Source: Anodontia alba (taxonomy: Eukaryota; Mollusca; Bivalvia; Lucinida; Lucinidae). Taken from it: 64,000 bases of DNA. Positions within the stretch are counted from its first letter, which is position 1; each line of letters begins with the position of its first letter. Below, piece after piece: positions 49,693 through 60,789 of the stretch. The stretch lies in contig OZ024828.1 of the NCBI GenBank assembly GCA_964016985.1, forward strand, positions 81,080,033 through 81,144,032, given 5' to 3'. A model generated the notes under the pieces. It saw only the letters and a list, made by a program, of their open reading frames with translations. It was not told the DNA's origin and ran no database searches. The position numbers and the translations under genes were made by a program.

Positions 49693-49922
49693 GGGCCCCC
49701 GTAGCCTACTGGATAGGAGAGTTGACTCTTAATCCATTGGTTTTCTCACCGCTGTGGTTCGATCCTAGTTCGGGTCACATGTGGGGAAAGCCAAGTTCTG
49801 CTTACGGATGGTCGGGTGGTTTTTATCCACGGGTTCTCTGGTTTTCGCCCACCTTTTATGAACGATCGACTCGATATATGTGAAATATTCTTGAAAGGGC
49901 CGTAAAACCAAAATAAAAAAAA
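49693..49922 (+). mobile_element. SINE-B
   Basis: GGGCCCCCGTAGCCTACTGG, B-box GGTTCGATCCT, CTTACGGATGGTCGGGTGG, tail GGGCCGTAAAACC and A-run. It differs from 16685-16918 at scattered positions. Confidence 0.88.
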
Positions 49923-50035
49923 TGTATCCCGGTATAAAAGGTAAAAACGGTAGTGTTATTGTATTGTGGCATCAGACAGAATTTTTCATGACATAACCCA
50001 TACGCTCATTATCTTTGTGCATACTGTTATTTGGC

Positions 50036-50250
50036 TTAATGCTTAGCTTTCTGGGTAAAATTCTCAGCAGACGACACATTGTAATACTTTTCTTTATTTT
50101 TCCCAGAAAACAGGCTTTGACATTTCATGCAAATTGTCTCCAATGGAGACAATTTGCATAAAATGTCTAGCCCTGTTTTCTAGGAAAAATAAGAAAAATA
50201 AAGTCAATTTGTCATCATCTGAATTTGCCTTGGGAGAGGTGAAGAGAGGT
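50036..50250. mobile_element. M5 MITE with intact hairpin
   Basis: TTAATGCTTAGCTTTCTGGG, hairpin TTCATGCAAATTGTCTCCA / GGAGACAATTTGCATAAAAT with CCCAGAAAACAGG arms, end GAGAGGTTAA. Confidence 0.7.
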
Positions 50251-50310
50251 TAATATAAAAAATATTGACTGAATTCTTGGGTGTTGCTTATTCTTTAGAA
50301 ATACCTGGTG

Positions 50311-50640
50311 GAAAGCCGGACTTCATAGCACAGTATGTAGCGCATCTGATTGCAGATTCAGGGTTGCGAGTTTGAACCCCACCTGGGCCACATAACTTTC
50401 ACAGAGATTGATTTTGAAATAATTTCTACGATCATCCCCCCACTCACACCCCACTTCGCCGATTCAAGAAGGGCAGTTATCACTTCCTGACCGAAGTATG
50501 TGCACAGGTACTGGTTAACTGCTTAGTTGACTAAGCCTGCTTAAGAATAGTGTAAGTAGAATAACTGACCGTATTCTACATGACCCTAATGGGTTGACTG
50601 GTCCGTAAAACCTCAGTTCGTACAAAACCTCATGGAATTA
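50311..50640 (+). mobile_element. SINE-A body with a different tRNA-like head
   Basis: Head CATAGCACAGTATGTAGCGC, B-box-like GAGTTTGAACCCC. The body is SINE-A: GATTCAAGAAGGGCAGTTAT, TACTGGTTAACTGCTTAGT, GGTTGACTGGTCCGTAAAAC. Confidence 0.82.
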
Positions 50641-50663
50641 TTAAATCAGGTAAAAGGAGGCTT

Positions 50664-51114
50664 TGGGCCCATTGTGGAATCTGTGAAAAGGAGTTCTGCT
50701 CATGTATACGCTAGAGGGCGAAAGCAGTGTTGCAAACTTCATTACTGCTTATGAAGAGTCAATAAAACCGAGACCCCCATTTTCTTATCTGTAGTGTGTT
50801 CTTTGTTTCCAAAGGCAATCTTTTTGACGTTTATTTTACTACACTGCAGCTGATATTAGTGCCGTGTGGCGGCGGTAGAACGTCTCCCCGTACTTTACCA
50901 TAGTGCAGATTATGTTTCATTTCCTTGGGGATCATTGGGCCCATTGTGGAATCTTTGAAAATGGAGTTCTGCTCATGTATACGCTAGAGGGCGTAAGCAG
51001 TGTTGCAAACTTCATTACTGCTTATGAAGAGTCTCAATAAAACCGAGACTCCCATTTTCTTATCTGTAGTGTGTTCTTTGTTTCCAAAGGTAATCTTTTT
51101 GACGTTTATTTTAG
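50664..51114 (+). mobile_element. Direct-repeat pair, TRIM/LTR-like
   Basis: Two ~175-180 bp copies (50664-50838, 50935-51114) start TGGGCCCATTGTGGAATCT and end GACGTTTATTTTA, with CTCATGTATACGCTAGAGGG and an AATAAAACCGAGAC signal inside. They are separated by ~97 bp. LTR-like order and polyadenylation signal suggest a miniature LTR element; a plain tandem duplication is the alternative. Confidence 0.5.
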
Positions 51115-51289
51115 TGTATATGTGAACAGGTGTCAAAGACCAGCTGGTACATATACACTTTTGTGCTCAGGATAATATCTACAAAAAGTCAAAATGTAGG
51201 TCACAGTGACTTTAAATAGTAAAGAAGATGTCCAGGAAGAGCCACAATCACAGAACATGGCCTTCTGATGTTGACATGCGACACTTCAG

Positions 51290-52110
51290 TTTTACTAAAT
51301 CTACCGATGCATCGCATTTGATGCATAGATACATTTAGGCTTACAGGCTTACCAAATTGGATGCTTAGGTATACGTCAGCTTACAGGCTTCGGCATACAG
51401 GGTTACCAAATTTTATGCATAGGTACATTTAGGCTTATCAAATTTGATGTGTATATACATTTTGGCTTACAGGCTTACCAAAGTTGATACATAGGTACAT
51501 TTTTGTGCACAGGCTTACTAAATTTGATGCATAGGTACATTAAGGTTTACCAAATTTGATGCATAGGTATATTAAAGCTTACCAAATTTGATGCATAGGT
51601 ACATTTAGGCTTACAGGCTTACCAAATTTGATGCATATGTACATTTTGGCTTACAGACTTTCCAAAGTTGATACATAGGTACATTTTGGCTTACATGCTT
51701 ACCATATTTGATACATAAGTACATTGAGGCTTACAGGCTTACCTAATTTGATGCACAGATACATTTAGGCTTACGGACTTATCAAATTTGGTGCATAGGT
51801 ACATTAAGGCTTACAGGCTTACCAAAGTTGATACATAGGTACATTTAGGCTTACGGACTTACCAGATATGATGCATAGATACGTTCAGATTTACAGGTTT
51901 ACTAAATTTGATGCATATGCATATAAAGACTAACAGACTTATCAAATTTGATGCACAGGTACATGAAGACTTACCAAATTTGAAGCACAGCTACATATAG
52001 TGGTTACGCCAAATGTGAGGTGACCTGGCCCTATGCACGGGTACATTAAGGCTTACCAAATTTGAAGCACAGCTACATACAGTCGTGGTTACGCCAAATG
52101 TGAGGTGACC
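51290..52110. repeat. Degenerate minisatellite array
   Basis: About 18-20 units of GCTTACAGGCTTACCAAATT followed by TGATGCATAGGTACATTTAG, with units of about 30 or 50 bp depending on whether the GCTTACAG part is present. The last units become AAGCACAGCTACATA ... CCAAATGTGAGGTGACCTGG, repeated twice. Confidence 0.85.
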
Positions 52111-52111
52111 T

Positions 52112-52313
52112 GGCCCTGAGGTTATAAATCTTTTTTTCATGCTCAACTCCTCTGAGTTGGCATTTTCATATTTATTAGCAGAGAAATTATGACCTCAGCT
52201 ATGTTTAGCAATAAAGACTGCACTTGTTATTAAGTTGAAGATTTATTAGCAGGACATATTTCATGTTCAGTTGAGCTGAGCATGAAAAAAAAAAGTTTTA
52301 TAACCTCGGGGCC
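52112..52313. mobile_element. M10 MITE
   Basis: GGCCCTGAGGTTATAAATCT and TTTTATAACCTCGGGGCC tips with CATGCTCAACTCCTCTGAG inside. Confidence 0.75.
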
Positions 52314-52639
52314 TGGGCTCAATTATGAAGTATAACGGAGAGGTGGGGAAGGAGGGACAAACCGAAACAGTTATGAGAGTGACCTCGGACACCGATCCAG
52401 TATAAAGCAGGTCATGGTGATCTTGTTGTGTGGGATGTGATGTAATGCATCGAGTGGGGGATAGATTTTGAAAGTGGTCCTTGCAAGCAATAAAACATAA
52501 AAATGAAATAGCTGACGTATAGGAGTTTTCTGGGCCATATTAGCTAGTTTCAACCAAATATGCTTGATCAGTGGCCCTCCTGTAAATTTTCAAAAATCTC
52601 AAGATGGGTCACAAAGGGCCAGAGATTATAAGCTACTAA

Positions 52640-52810
52640 ACAGTATAGTGCGGGGAGACGTAATACGGCCGCCACATGGCACTAACATCAGCTCGAGTAC
52701 AGAGAGATTCTAAAAGGAATTGTCCTTGCGAGTAATGAATACCACACAAACACACACACACACACACACAATGAAAAGACCTGAGGTGTCATTCAGGAAC
52801 AGACTTGTTG
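52640..52810 (+). repeat. Diverged dispersed repeat (52-55 kb family), with (CA)n
   Basis: GTGCGGGGAGACGTAATACG, CACATGGCACTAACATCAGC, GATTCTAAAAGGAATTGTCC and a CA run at 52746-52770. Related to 50840-50915 (reverse), 54388-54560 and 54890-55040. Confidence 0.5.
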
Positions 52811-52878
52811 GTTTCGACAAGTTTGGCTTCATCAGTGATCACTGTATAAATTAAAGCATATCCTTGATCGAGGTAAAT

Positions 52879-53177
52879 TACAGTCGACTCTCGTTATCTC
52901 GAAGTCCAAGGGACTGTCTGAAGTACTTCGAGATATCCGTAGGTCGACATATCAGATTTGCAGAATTAAGGAAAAATAAATCAAACAACCACATTTAACG
53001 CATGAACATGTAGTTTGACTCCAGAAATTAGGGATATATTGAAAATATTGTGGAAAAGGGGAGAAATTGCTCCTTACCTGTTGTTAGGTTTTCATGTTAC
53101 AACAGGGATCAGACATTCACTTCGAGATAAGCGGTTATTCGAGATAAGCGAGGTCAACATAACGAGAGTCAACTGTA
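52879..53177. mobile_element. M7 Tigger/pogo-like MITE
   Basis: TACAGTCGACTCTCGTTATC and ATAACGAGAGTCAACTGTA tips, TA-flanked. Confidence 0.85.
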
Positions 53178-54180
53178 TACTTGGCTCCCGGGAAAGAAGC
53201 TACACTTATGTCCTATATACAATATTTTTTTTTATGTTTGCCGGACTAACTTTTCTATGTACAATATATACAACTGAAAACTTAATTCTAAAGAAATGGC
53301 AACTACCAGTTGATTGTCAATGCATCAATAGCATATAGGCCTAATCATATACTTTTGAGTAACGAGTAATAACGCCGCCTTTCTGAGACAGATTCATTGT
53401 CCTGGTTCCAATATTTGTATTCCCTCACCCTCTCAATATTTTACCCATTTGACATTTATTATACACAATTAGCGGGAATGCTTGTATCCTATGTACTAAC
53501 GTGACTTGGCCTCGGACCACAATTATTTTTCCATTACCTTCCATACAAAGACCTCTTGGGAAAAAAATGATGACAACTTTGCAATCGATGCATACTTTCT
53601 TCTGCTTATGTGATCATTTCTTACTTTCAAATTTATCCACTTTACACATGACCATGACCAGCTCCTTTTCCTGCTGTCGTCTGTCAAAGTAAACACCTGT
53701 CAGTTCATACCAGTTACAGCCCATGTAGGCTCACTTCTTAGGGGTGTGCTTAGGTTCACCTGTTTTCCTGAAATCAAAAGTCACTCTGGCATAAGACATA
53801 GCAGCCAAGTGAGGGACTATTTGTGCGACTATATTTCCTTATTTTGGACAACGAATCAGGGGAGCTAATTGTGGACTGGTTCCACTTTGAATATTTCTAC
53901 ATTTGGGTGGAAGAGTGTGGGTTATTTTTCCAATGTCCAGAATGAACGTTCTTCTCAATATAAAGATGTCGACTCAACAATGTCGAAAGTGACTGAAGAA
54001 ATTTTCTAGCGGTAAGTCATACCGTTCAATCAGATATCGGCATATAAATAGAGTATTGATATCACGAAACTATGAATTTATCCAGTAGAAATGTTATAAC
54101 ATGCTGAACTGGTCTCCTGTTGAATTAACACTCATGGAATATAATTCCACAATGTTCACAAAGGACCAGAAAATATAAAC
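53178..54180. other. Intergenic, nothing recognised
   Basis: No repeat structure seen; short open frames without motifs. Confidence 0.4.
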
Positions 54181-54387
54181 TACAGTGAAACCTGTGTAAG
54201 AAAGCCACCTTTGAGATTGACTTTAGTGGTTGATGTGGAAAGGTGGTTGTCTTATAAAGGTACATGTTATGTAATTTTGCTAGCAAAATTACATGACATG
54301 TACTTTTATAATACTGACACCTTTTCCACATCAGCGGCTATTTAAAGTCAGTCTCGAAGGTGGCTCTCTTACACAAGTTCTACTGTA
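54181..54387. mobile_element. M8 Tigger/pogo-like MITE
   Basis: TACAGTGAAACCTGTGTAAG and AAGTTCTACTGTA tips with the GAAAGGTGGTTGTCTTATAA hairpin. Confidence 0.85.
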
Positions 54388-54560
54388 CACTACAAAGACT
54401 TATGGGGAGGTTTACGGCTTCCACATGACACTAACAATAGCCGTAATACGAGACCCTCGTATAGACAGATTCAAACAGAACGATCCTCGCAAAAATGAAC
54501 ATGCAAAAAGTTGAAGTGTCGGAGTTCTGCAGGCCAGACTAGCTACTTTCGGGGCCATAA
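54388..54560 (+). repeat. Diverged dispersed repeat (52-55 kb family)
   Basis: TTATGGGGAGGTTTACGGC, CCACATGACACTAACAATAG, GATCCTCGCAAAAATGAAC. Confidence 0.4.
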
Positions 54561-54716
54561 GGCCTCACCGGTGATCCTCATATGTGCCACGTCAAGCAAA
54601 AAAAGTGTCTAGGAACATGCGCAAAATATACAGATTCAGATTATCCTGCGCATGCGCAAAGTACCATCCCGACCTTTACTCTCCATACATTCTTTAGTGT
54701 CCAATGTTAGGAGATA

Positions 54717-54776
54717 GTGAAGGCCCTGATCAGATGAGCGTATGCGCAGGCTGATCTGGGCCTCCGTTGTCTGTAT
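54717..54776. repeat. PAL-1/R187 hairpin
   Basis: TGAAGGCCCTGATCAGATGA / AGGCTGATCTGGGCCTCC. Confidence 0.55.
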
Positions 54777-54889
54777 AAGCCTGAAGACCCGTTTTCGAAT
54801 GGCGCGGCCCATTTAATATTTCAAAAATCAAAGAAAGGACTCTATGTTTACAAAGGACAAGAAATTATAAAATAGATTACAGTGAAGTA

Positions 54890-55040
54890 CGGGGAGCTGC
54901 TTAGCGGCCTGCTTTACGGCTGGTCTGACGACAGCTGTAGTGAACACTGATTCTAAAAGGAATAAACCTAGCGAGCGATGAAAGCACACGCAAACACGGA
55001 AAGCGCCACAAGTTTTCTTGGCCGAACCAGCAGGTTTAAG
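54890..55040 (+). repeat. Diverged dispersed repeat (52-55 kb family)
   Basis: AGTACGGGGAGCTGCTTAGC, GATTCTAAAAGGAATAAACC, TAGCGAGCGATGAAAGCAC. Confidence 0.45.
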
Positions 55041-55525
55041 CCAATAAAACAACATTAAGATGTATGGATTTTTCAAACTCCCTGATTGGACCCAATGATC
55101 ACAAATGATGAGAAAATACAAGTTAAGACAATATATTTCGGTAGTTTCATTCGTGACAAGTCCGGAGTATATTGGGTCCGAGTCTAGAGCAATGACTTTC
55201 AGCAGGACATGTCTACCCTCATTTCGACATCTTTTGGAAAGTCGTTTTTTGTCTGGCACGTTTATACCGAAGAAATAGATTGGCAAGCGTTTAGCACGAT
55301 TAAATACAAAACTATTTGTAACTACTTATGCACACAAAGTTTTATCAAATATTTTCATTTTTCCTCATGGTAAAAGTGGCAGCAAAATATGCAAAAATCA
55401 ATATGAAAGGTACTAGGTAGTTAGGATGCAGACTTTCAACAAGTTACACTTGTTCAAACCTTTTGAAATTCACAAGAGTGTTATGGAACATCAATGATTT
55501 AAAAGATATGGAGAAAAACAAAACC

Positions 55526-55530
<5 letters not shown>

Positions 55531-55608
<78 letters not shown>
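55531..55608. repeat. (CA)n microsatellite
   Basis: About 39 uninterrupted CA units. Confidence 0.98.
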
Positions 55609-55610
<2 letters not shown>

Positions 55611-55877
55611 TTCTTTGATAAAAAAAAAATTCCAAAAAATCCAGTTTACTAGAGAAATTTCATAGGTCAGACTCATTTTGGGGCATTAACTTACATTGTA
55701 TTTTTACAGTAAATAATTGAAAACTAAGCACTGAAACAGCGACGACAGATGTTTTTTGATAACAAATTGTTGACATAAATCAATTATTTTTTTCATTTAG
55801 AATATACGCCGAATAAAAACGGCCTTTCGAAAGCTGTAGAAAGCACAGTGGTAAGAATTACGTATTGGAAACGTGAA

Positions 55878-56350
55878 TGAAGAATATGAACCAGGGCACA
55901 GCATTTCCTACCAGAGTGCATGTGCACCTAGAGAAGATTCAGATCAGCTGATCAGAGTATTCGCTATCCGCCTTGTTATCCTTGTTATCCTCGACTATCC
56001 ACAGATTGTCGTTCGACATCACGAAAACATACCTATATAATTTTGACCCCCGCAAACCCCACTTTTATATAGTAAAATTGGGGTTTATACGGGTATATAT
56101 TATTTTTCTTATTTCTGCTAAAAACATAGATTGTGGGTACTTGTTAGAACCGCCTCGCCAAGGCGGTTCTAACGAGTTCCCATAATCTATGTTTTGAGTA
56201 GAAATATGAAAAATGTCAGGGTTTTTTTATCTGATTTTTTTCAGTTTTTGGTGGTGAAATTTTCTATATATTTGAATAGGCGTGTTTTCGTAATGAAGAC
56301 AGATCAGAATTTGTGGATGCGCAGGCTGATCTGAGCACGTGCAATCTTGT
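55878..56350. mobile_element. R187-related element split by M2
   Basis: Left AACCAGGGCACAGCATTTCC ... TCAGATCAGCTGATCAGAG. Right GACAGATCAGAATTTGTGGA, GCGCAGGCTGATCTGAGC. Confidence 0.55.
56017..56294. mobile_element. M2 MITE, well preserved
   Basis: CATCACGAAAACATACCTAT ... PAL-2 hairpin with CCGCCTCGCCAAGGCGG ... GGCGTGTTTTCGTAATG. Confidence 0.9.
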
Positions 56351-56364
56351 AGAAAAAAAAAACA

Positions 56365-56600
56365 GTCGGACCTTAATAACTCGAACATCTTTGGGACCAT
56401 GTAAATTTGTTCGAGACATTGGTAGTTCGCCACTTAAGATTTATCAAACCGCAAGATCAGAAGGCAATTGGATATAATTTTAGGATTGCTCTTCCATCTT
56501 CTGTATAATAATGGTATGTTGAGTGTACTTATTAGAATCGCCTCGATGATGCGATTCTAATGAGTGCACACAACATACATTTCATGACAAAATAAGAAAA
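56365..56600. mobile_element. PAL-2-bearing element with pogo-like left end
   Basis: AACAGTCGGACCTTAATAAC and TCGAACATC at left; PAL-2 variant TGAGTGTACTTATTAGAATC / GATTCTAATGAGTGCACACA at 56515-56575. The right end is unclear. Confidence 0.45.
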
Positions 56601-57039
56601 ATTCCCTAAAATATCCATAAATATTTGCTTTCTTGGGCTATCAAGATAATTTCTCAGGGACTCAAAAAACGAGTTCGAATCAGCCATGGTAAAGAAGTCA
56701 TCGCTGTTCGAGTCATTGAGGTTTTACTTTTCTGTGCTTCGGCTCATATAGTAGTAGTACGGCCTACTGTCCTTTCTATACCATTCGGAAAGACGTTTTT
56801 TGCTTCGCGTTATATTTTAAAATTGACCACATCTTAACAGAAACCATTTGAGTTCTCCGTTTCTCTGTTTTGCTTTCAAATATTAACCCTAAAATTAAAT
56901 TTTCGAGGATCCTGCAAAAAGTACCGTCACTAATAGGCTTTTCGCGACTGGGTAAAACTGTTACAAAATGTGTTTCAGTAAAGGGGGAATACTTTGAAGG
57001 TTTGTAATAAAAATATGTTTGATAAAACGTAGCACTGAA

Positions 57040-57716
57040 GTAATCCGAACCCAGTTTTCTCGTTAAACAATCTCTACAGAGAAGTTTGTTGGGAGTCCCT
57101 TCACAAACGACGACAGGATCACAAACTTACACTGTTTTATAAAATGTTGAACAACCTTGCACCGATCTATCTATCTTCCTTAATACCCCAACAAGTAAGT
57201 CACATTTCCCAATATAATCTGCGAAATTCAGGGGATATTCAAACAATACGGGCTAAAACGAATCAGTTTTACAACTCTTTCCTACCTTCGACTTTAAGAG
57301 AGTGGAATAACTTACCATCTGAGGCAAGACAATGCACCACCTTAAATTCCTTTAAACATTTTCTTAAGAAAGATAAATCTTCAGTCCCGAACTATTACTA
57401 TCATGGCAATAGAAAGGCACAAATCCTACACGCTCGACTACGTACAGGCTGTAGTTCTTTGAATTTAGATTTATTCTATAAAAATATAACAGACTCGCCT
57501 TTATGTCTTTGTGGCAGTGTTGAAGATCCACAACATTTTTTCTTTCATTGCAGATTTTATCAAGCACACCGTAATATCCTCCTAAATGCCATAACTGGTT
57601 ATTACACTCCTTCCTTAAGATTGTTGTTATATGGTGATCCGTCTTTATCCCAGGAAATAAACAGAGATATTTTTGATCATGTTCATAAATTTATCATTGA
57701 CACAAAGCGTTTCTAA
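57040..57716 (+). pseudogene. Non-LTR retrotransposon ORF2, C-terminal fragment
   Basis: The frame is open from 57040 (upstream TGA at 57036) to TAA at 57714-57716. Upstream of the first ATG (57144) it reads VCWESLHKRRQDHKLTLFY, the tail of a reverse transcriptase domain, so the ATG is not a real start. It continues YNLRNSGDIQTIRAKTNQFY, LPSTLREWNNLPSEAR and a Cys-rich end LCLCGSVEDPQHFFFHC (C-x-C...H...C). These blocks are standard in CR1/Jockey-like LINE ORF2 proteins downstream of RT. The endonuclease and most of RT are absent, so this is a 5'-truncated dead copy. The ORF itself is not frameshifted, suggesting recent insertion. Confidence 0.85.
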
Positions 57717-58187
57717 CCTTATATAATTAGCCATAAGTATGCGACGATATAATGAAAGCTGCTGCTTAGATCATCCAGTATGCCTGCTCCCCACTTTTAT
57801 TCTCTTTTCCCCTTAGTTTATTTCCGTTGTTTTTTTTTTTTTTTTTTTTTTGTTTGTTTGTTTGTTTTTTTTTCATTTCTTCTACATTTAATGTACCAAA
57901 TCTTCAAACTATGGTTCATATATATTCTTATCTGCCCAAGTTTTGGTAGTCAGTTAGTATATTATTCATCTGTTGTTATTCAAATTGATTCATATCAGTC
58001 TGCCTGAACCATTACTTAATATTAACTTATATCAGTAGTAATCCGCCACAAACATTACAACTGTATATTTACTGGGAGAGGGACTCTATAAGCATTTGCT
58101 TTCGTTCTAATCCTTTATATGTTTTCAGCTTTCGTCTGTTTCTGTTATATTGTAAACTATTTGAATAAAATATGTTTATACTAACCC
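57717..58187 (+). mobile_element. 3' UTR of the LINE fragment
   Basis: A T-run at 57829-57850, then TTTGCTTTCGTTCTAATCC and GAATAAAATATGTTTATAC at the end. The tail matches 1305-1412. Confidence 0.65.
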
Positions 58188-58272
58188 AGTTACAAAACTT
58201 TTTGCAGGACCCCCGTACGACCAAAAATTGGTCTGACCTATACAATTTTTATAGTAAAGTGTGTGTGTTTTT

Positions 58273-58273
58273 A

Positions 58274-58318
<45 letters not shown>
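58273..58318. repeat. (ATT)n microsatellite
   Basis: About 15 TTA units. Confidence 0.95.
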
Positions 58319-58374
58319 TAATAAATTATTTTTTTTTTTTTACTTTTCTTTACCGAATGAATTATTGATGTTTC

Positions 58375-58584
58375 ACAACCACACCGGTTACTGCGATACA
58401 ACGAACGCGACTGGGTACAACGAACGCAGTTGAAAATAATGACGTCACAAAAATATATTCGTTAACAAAATGGTTTATTTTAGCTATTTTCTTAACCTTC
58501 TTAGATGGTTATTTTGCACAGCTGCAGGACAGCGGAATTACCTTTTACAGATACAGTTGCAGAGAAATCTGTTTATGACAAAGA

Positions 58585-58616
<32 letters not shown>

Positions 58617-60325
58617 CATTTTTTCTTTTGTCAAGCGTGTTTTCACCAACCCCAGCATATTTCGGTCAATATTTTCTGACCGTTATATATCTTTTGTGCA
58701 AATGCTTTTGCATTTTGTATATTGTTTTGACTCTAGAGCCTTCATTGATGCATTTCTTTGAGCCCCAGGTAGTGTCACTGTCCACTGAAACCGGGAATGG
58801 TTCAAGGCTTGATTTTATATTAGGATACAACTTACCACGGGTTACGATATACCATAACGCGGTTAATCAGCACAGTTTGGGAACAACAAACACGGATTAT
58901 AATCTTCATGCACTGAGACAAAACTCTTTAATCCGCCTGCGAAGTCCCGATAAATGATGCTGTTTTAAAATTCCAAACGATCTATTTGACTGTTATATTC
59001 TTTCTAATGCCTTTCTGATTCTTATTATTATGACTTCTGTACATATGCATGGCATTGTTTCTGACTATAATGGGGTAGTCTTTGGGATTCGACCCTGGCC
59101 CGCTCGAGTGAAAATCCAGTGAAATAATATCTCAACAAAGTTGTTTTGCTCAGGTGGTAGAGCTCATTGCCTGGGTAACAAGATGTGCTTTTTAAATATC
59201 GCTCTGACCTTTGACAGTTGAAATAATAAATTATTTATTAAAACGAGGATATTAAATCAAATGTACATTTCTATATTTTACATGTACATGTACATGGGTA
59301 GGTTATTTTGTATGCCACATACAAATTTTATTGGTCAGAGCGACTGTTCATTGTACGTCTGGGCCCAGTTGTTCAAAGCGTCGTTAGCTTAACGAGCTCT
59401 TTAAGAGTCATTTCGTTAACTGTTTTAGCGGATTCAATATACAATATTCTGATATTTTTTGCTGAAAAAATGTGAGTAGCTTTTGCAATGCAAAAGCTAC
59501 TCATATTTTTTCAGCAAAAAATTTCAGTATATTTGCGTATTACTTGATGTAAATTTTAACGAATCGTTAACTAACGACATCGTTAGCTTTGAACAACTGG
59601 GCCCTGATGTCTACATGTCATAAACTATATGCTCTGGCACTCAGGTTCACGAAATGTCAGCGAACACAACTTACAACCCAAAACTCTTTCGAATTTCGGA
59701 ATGGCAAGCGCATCAGTTGATGTTGCAATTTGACAACTTAAGGGGCAGATAGTTTTCTCGGCTAATTCTTGAAAACTGGAGCTTGTAATGGGAAAAAAAA
59801 CAACAAAAAACGTTTCCATATCCGTGTTTGTTGTACCATCTGTTCCGTGATTAGTGTACCCAGACACAACACATGATCCGTGCTAAGTTGTACCCGTGTT
59901 TTATGACAGTGCGCTAGGAAAATTCGATGCAATTCTTATTCTAAAAGTGTTTTATGAACTATCAAAGATAGTATATTTATTTCGATACCTAGAGACATCA
60001 AAAACCGTAGAATGGTTGTGTACAAGCCATTTATTTTTGATTGATAGAGCCTTGAAACGAGAAGTTTTGTTTTTTAGCCTAATTTATACTCTGAGAATTT
60101 ATAGCTTTGCTTTTCCTTCTCTGACCGTGTCATAACTTATAATTTGGACAAAACAACAAAAACACAACCTCTTGTAATCCCATAACCACCAGAAAACGAA
60201 ACTCGTGAAATAAAGTAAAACTTTGAACCTACACTTTTTTCCGTCAACAAAATTTCAACTGCGTTCGTTGTTCCTAGTCGCGTTCGTTGTACCGCGGTAA
60301 CCGTTGTGACAACAGTAGTGCGAAA
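58375..60325. mobile_element. Large inverted-repeat element, ~1.95 kb, non-autonomous
   Basis: Left end CGGTTACTGCGATACAACGA, then ACGCGACTGGGTACAACG and AACGCAGTTGAAA; the same phrases occur inverted at 60258-60320. A second inverted pair lies further in (AACAACAAACACGGATTATA near 58881 against CCGTGTTTGTTGTACC near 59822). No transposase motif was recognised. Contains a poly-A run (58590-58616) and an M1 MITE. Confidence 0.6.
59361..59604. mobile_element. M1 MITE, full length
   Basis: GGGCCCAGTTGTTCAAAGCG and its complement. Central hairpin GTGAGTAGCTTTTGCAATGC complete. Confidence 0.92.
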
Positions 60326-60558
60326 ACATTTGAACCAGAGGAATTTGTTGAAAATCTGCCTCCAAGTTACCTATCCAACAGATTTCTGCATAATTTGCAT
60401 TCATTTTTACTATGGGGAAAGTGAAAATATTTTTTGAACCAATAACTAAAAGACATTTTGTGCATGGGTAGTTACGACGAATATTTTTGCATTAAATCAT
60501 GACGAAAGTTTGCAATTTTACTTCTTCTGTCTAAAGCGCCAAGCAAAAAAAACGACCT

Positions 60559-60789
60559 CATTATGAAAACACGCCTATTCAAATATATAGAATGTTTCAC
60601 CTCCAAAAACTGATTTTTTTAGGTAAAAAACTCTCATGTTTTTTATATTTCTGTTCAAAACATTGTAGGTACTCGTTAGAGCCGCCTATGTTTTTGAGCA
60701 GAAATAAGAAAATAATGTATACCCCTGTAAATTTAAGTTTTACTATATATTTAAGGGGGTCGATATTATATAGGCATGTGTTCGTGATG
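60559..60789. mobile_element. M2 MITE with partly deleted hairpin
   Basis: CATTATGAAAACACGCCTAT, truncated PAL-2 arm GTAGGTACTCGTTAGAGCC, GGCATGTGTTCGTGATG. Confidence 0.78.

Noticed and set aside
54828..55286. 152-codon minus-strand gene
   Set aside because: Overlaps a dispersed repeat copy, has no recognised domain and no exon neighbours.
55444..55635. Open frame rich in Cys-Val
   Set aside because: Translation of the (CA)n microsatellite on the minus strand.
59896..60135. 79-codon frame in the 58.4-60.3 kb element as transposase
   Set aside because: No DDE or DNA-binding motif visible; too short.
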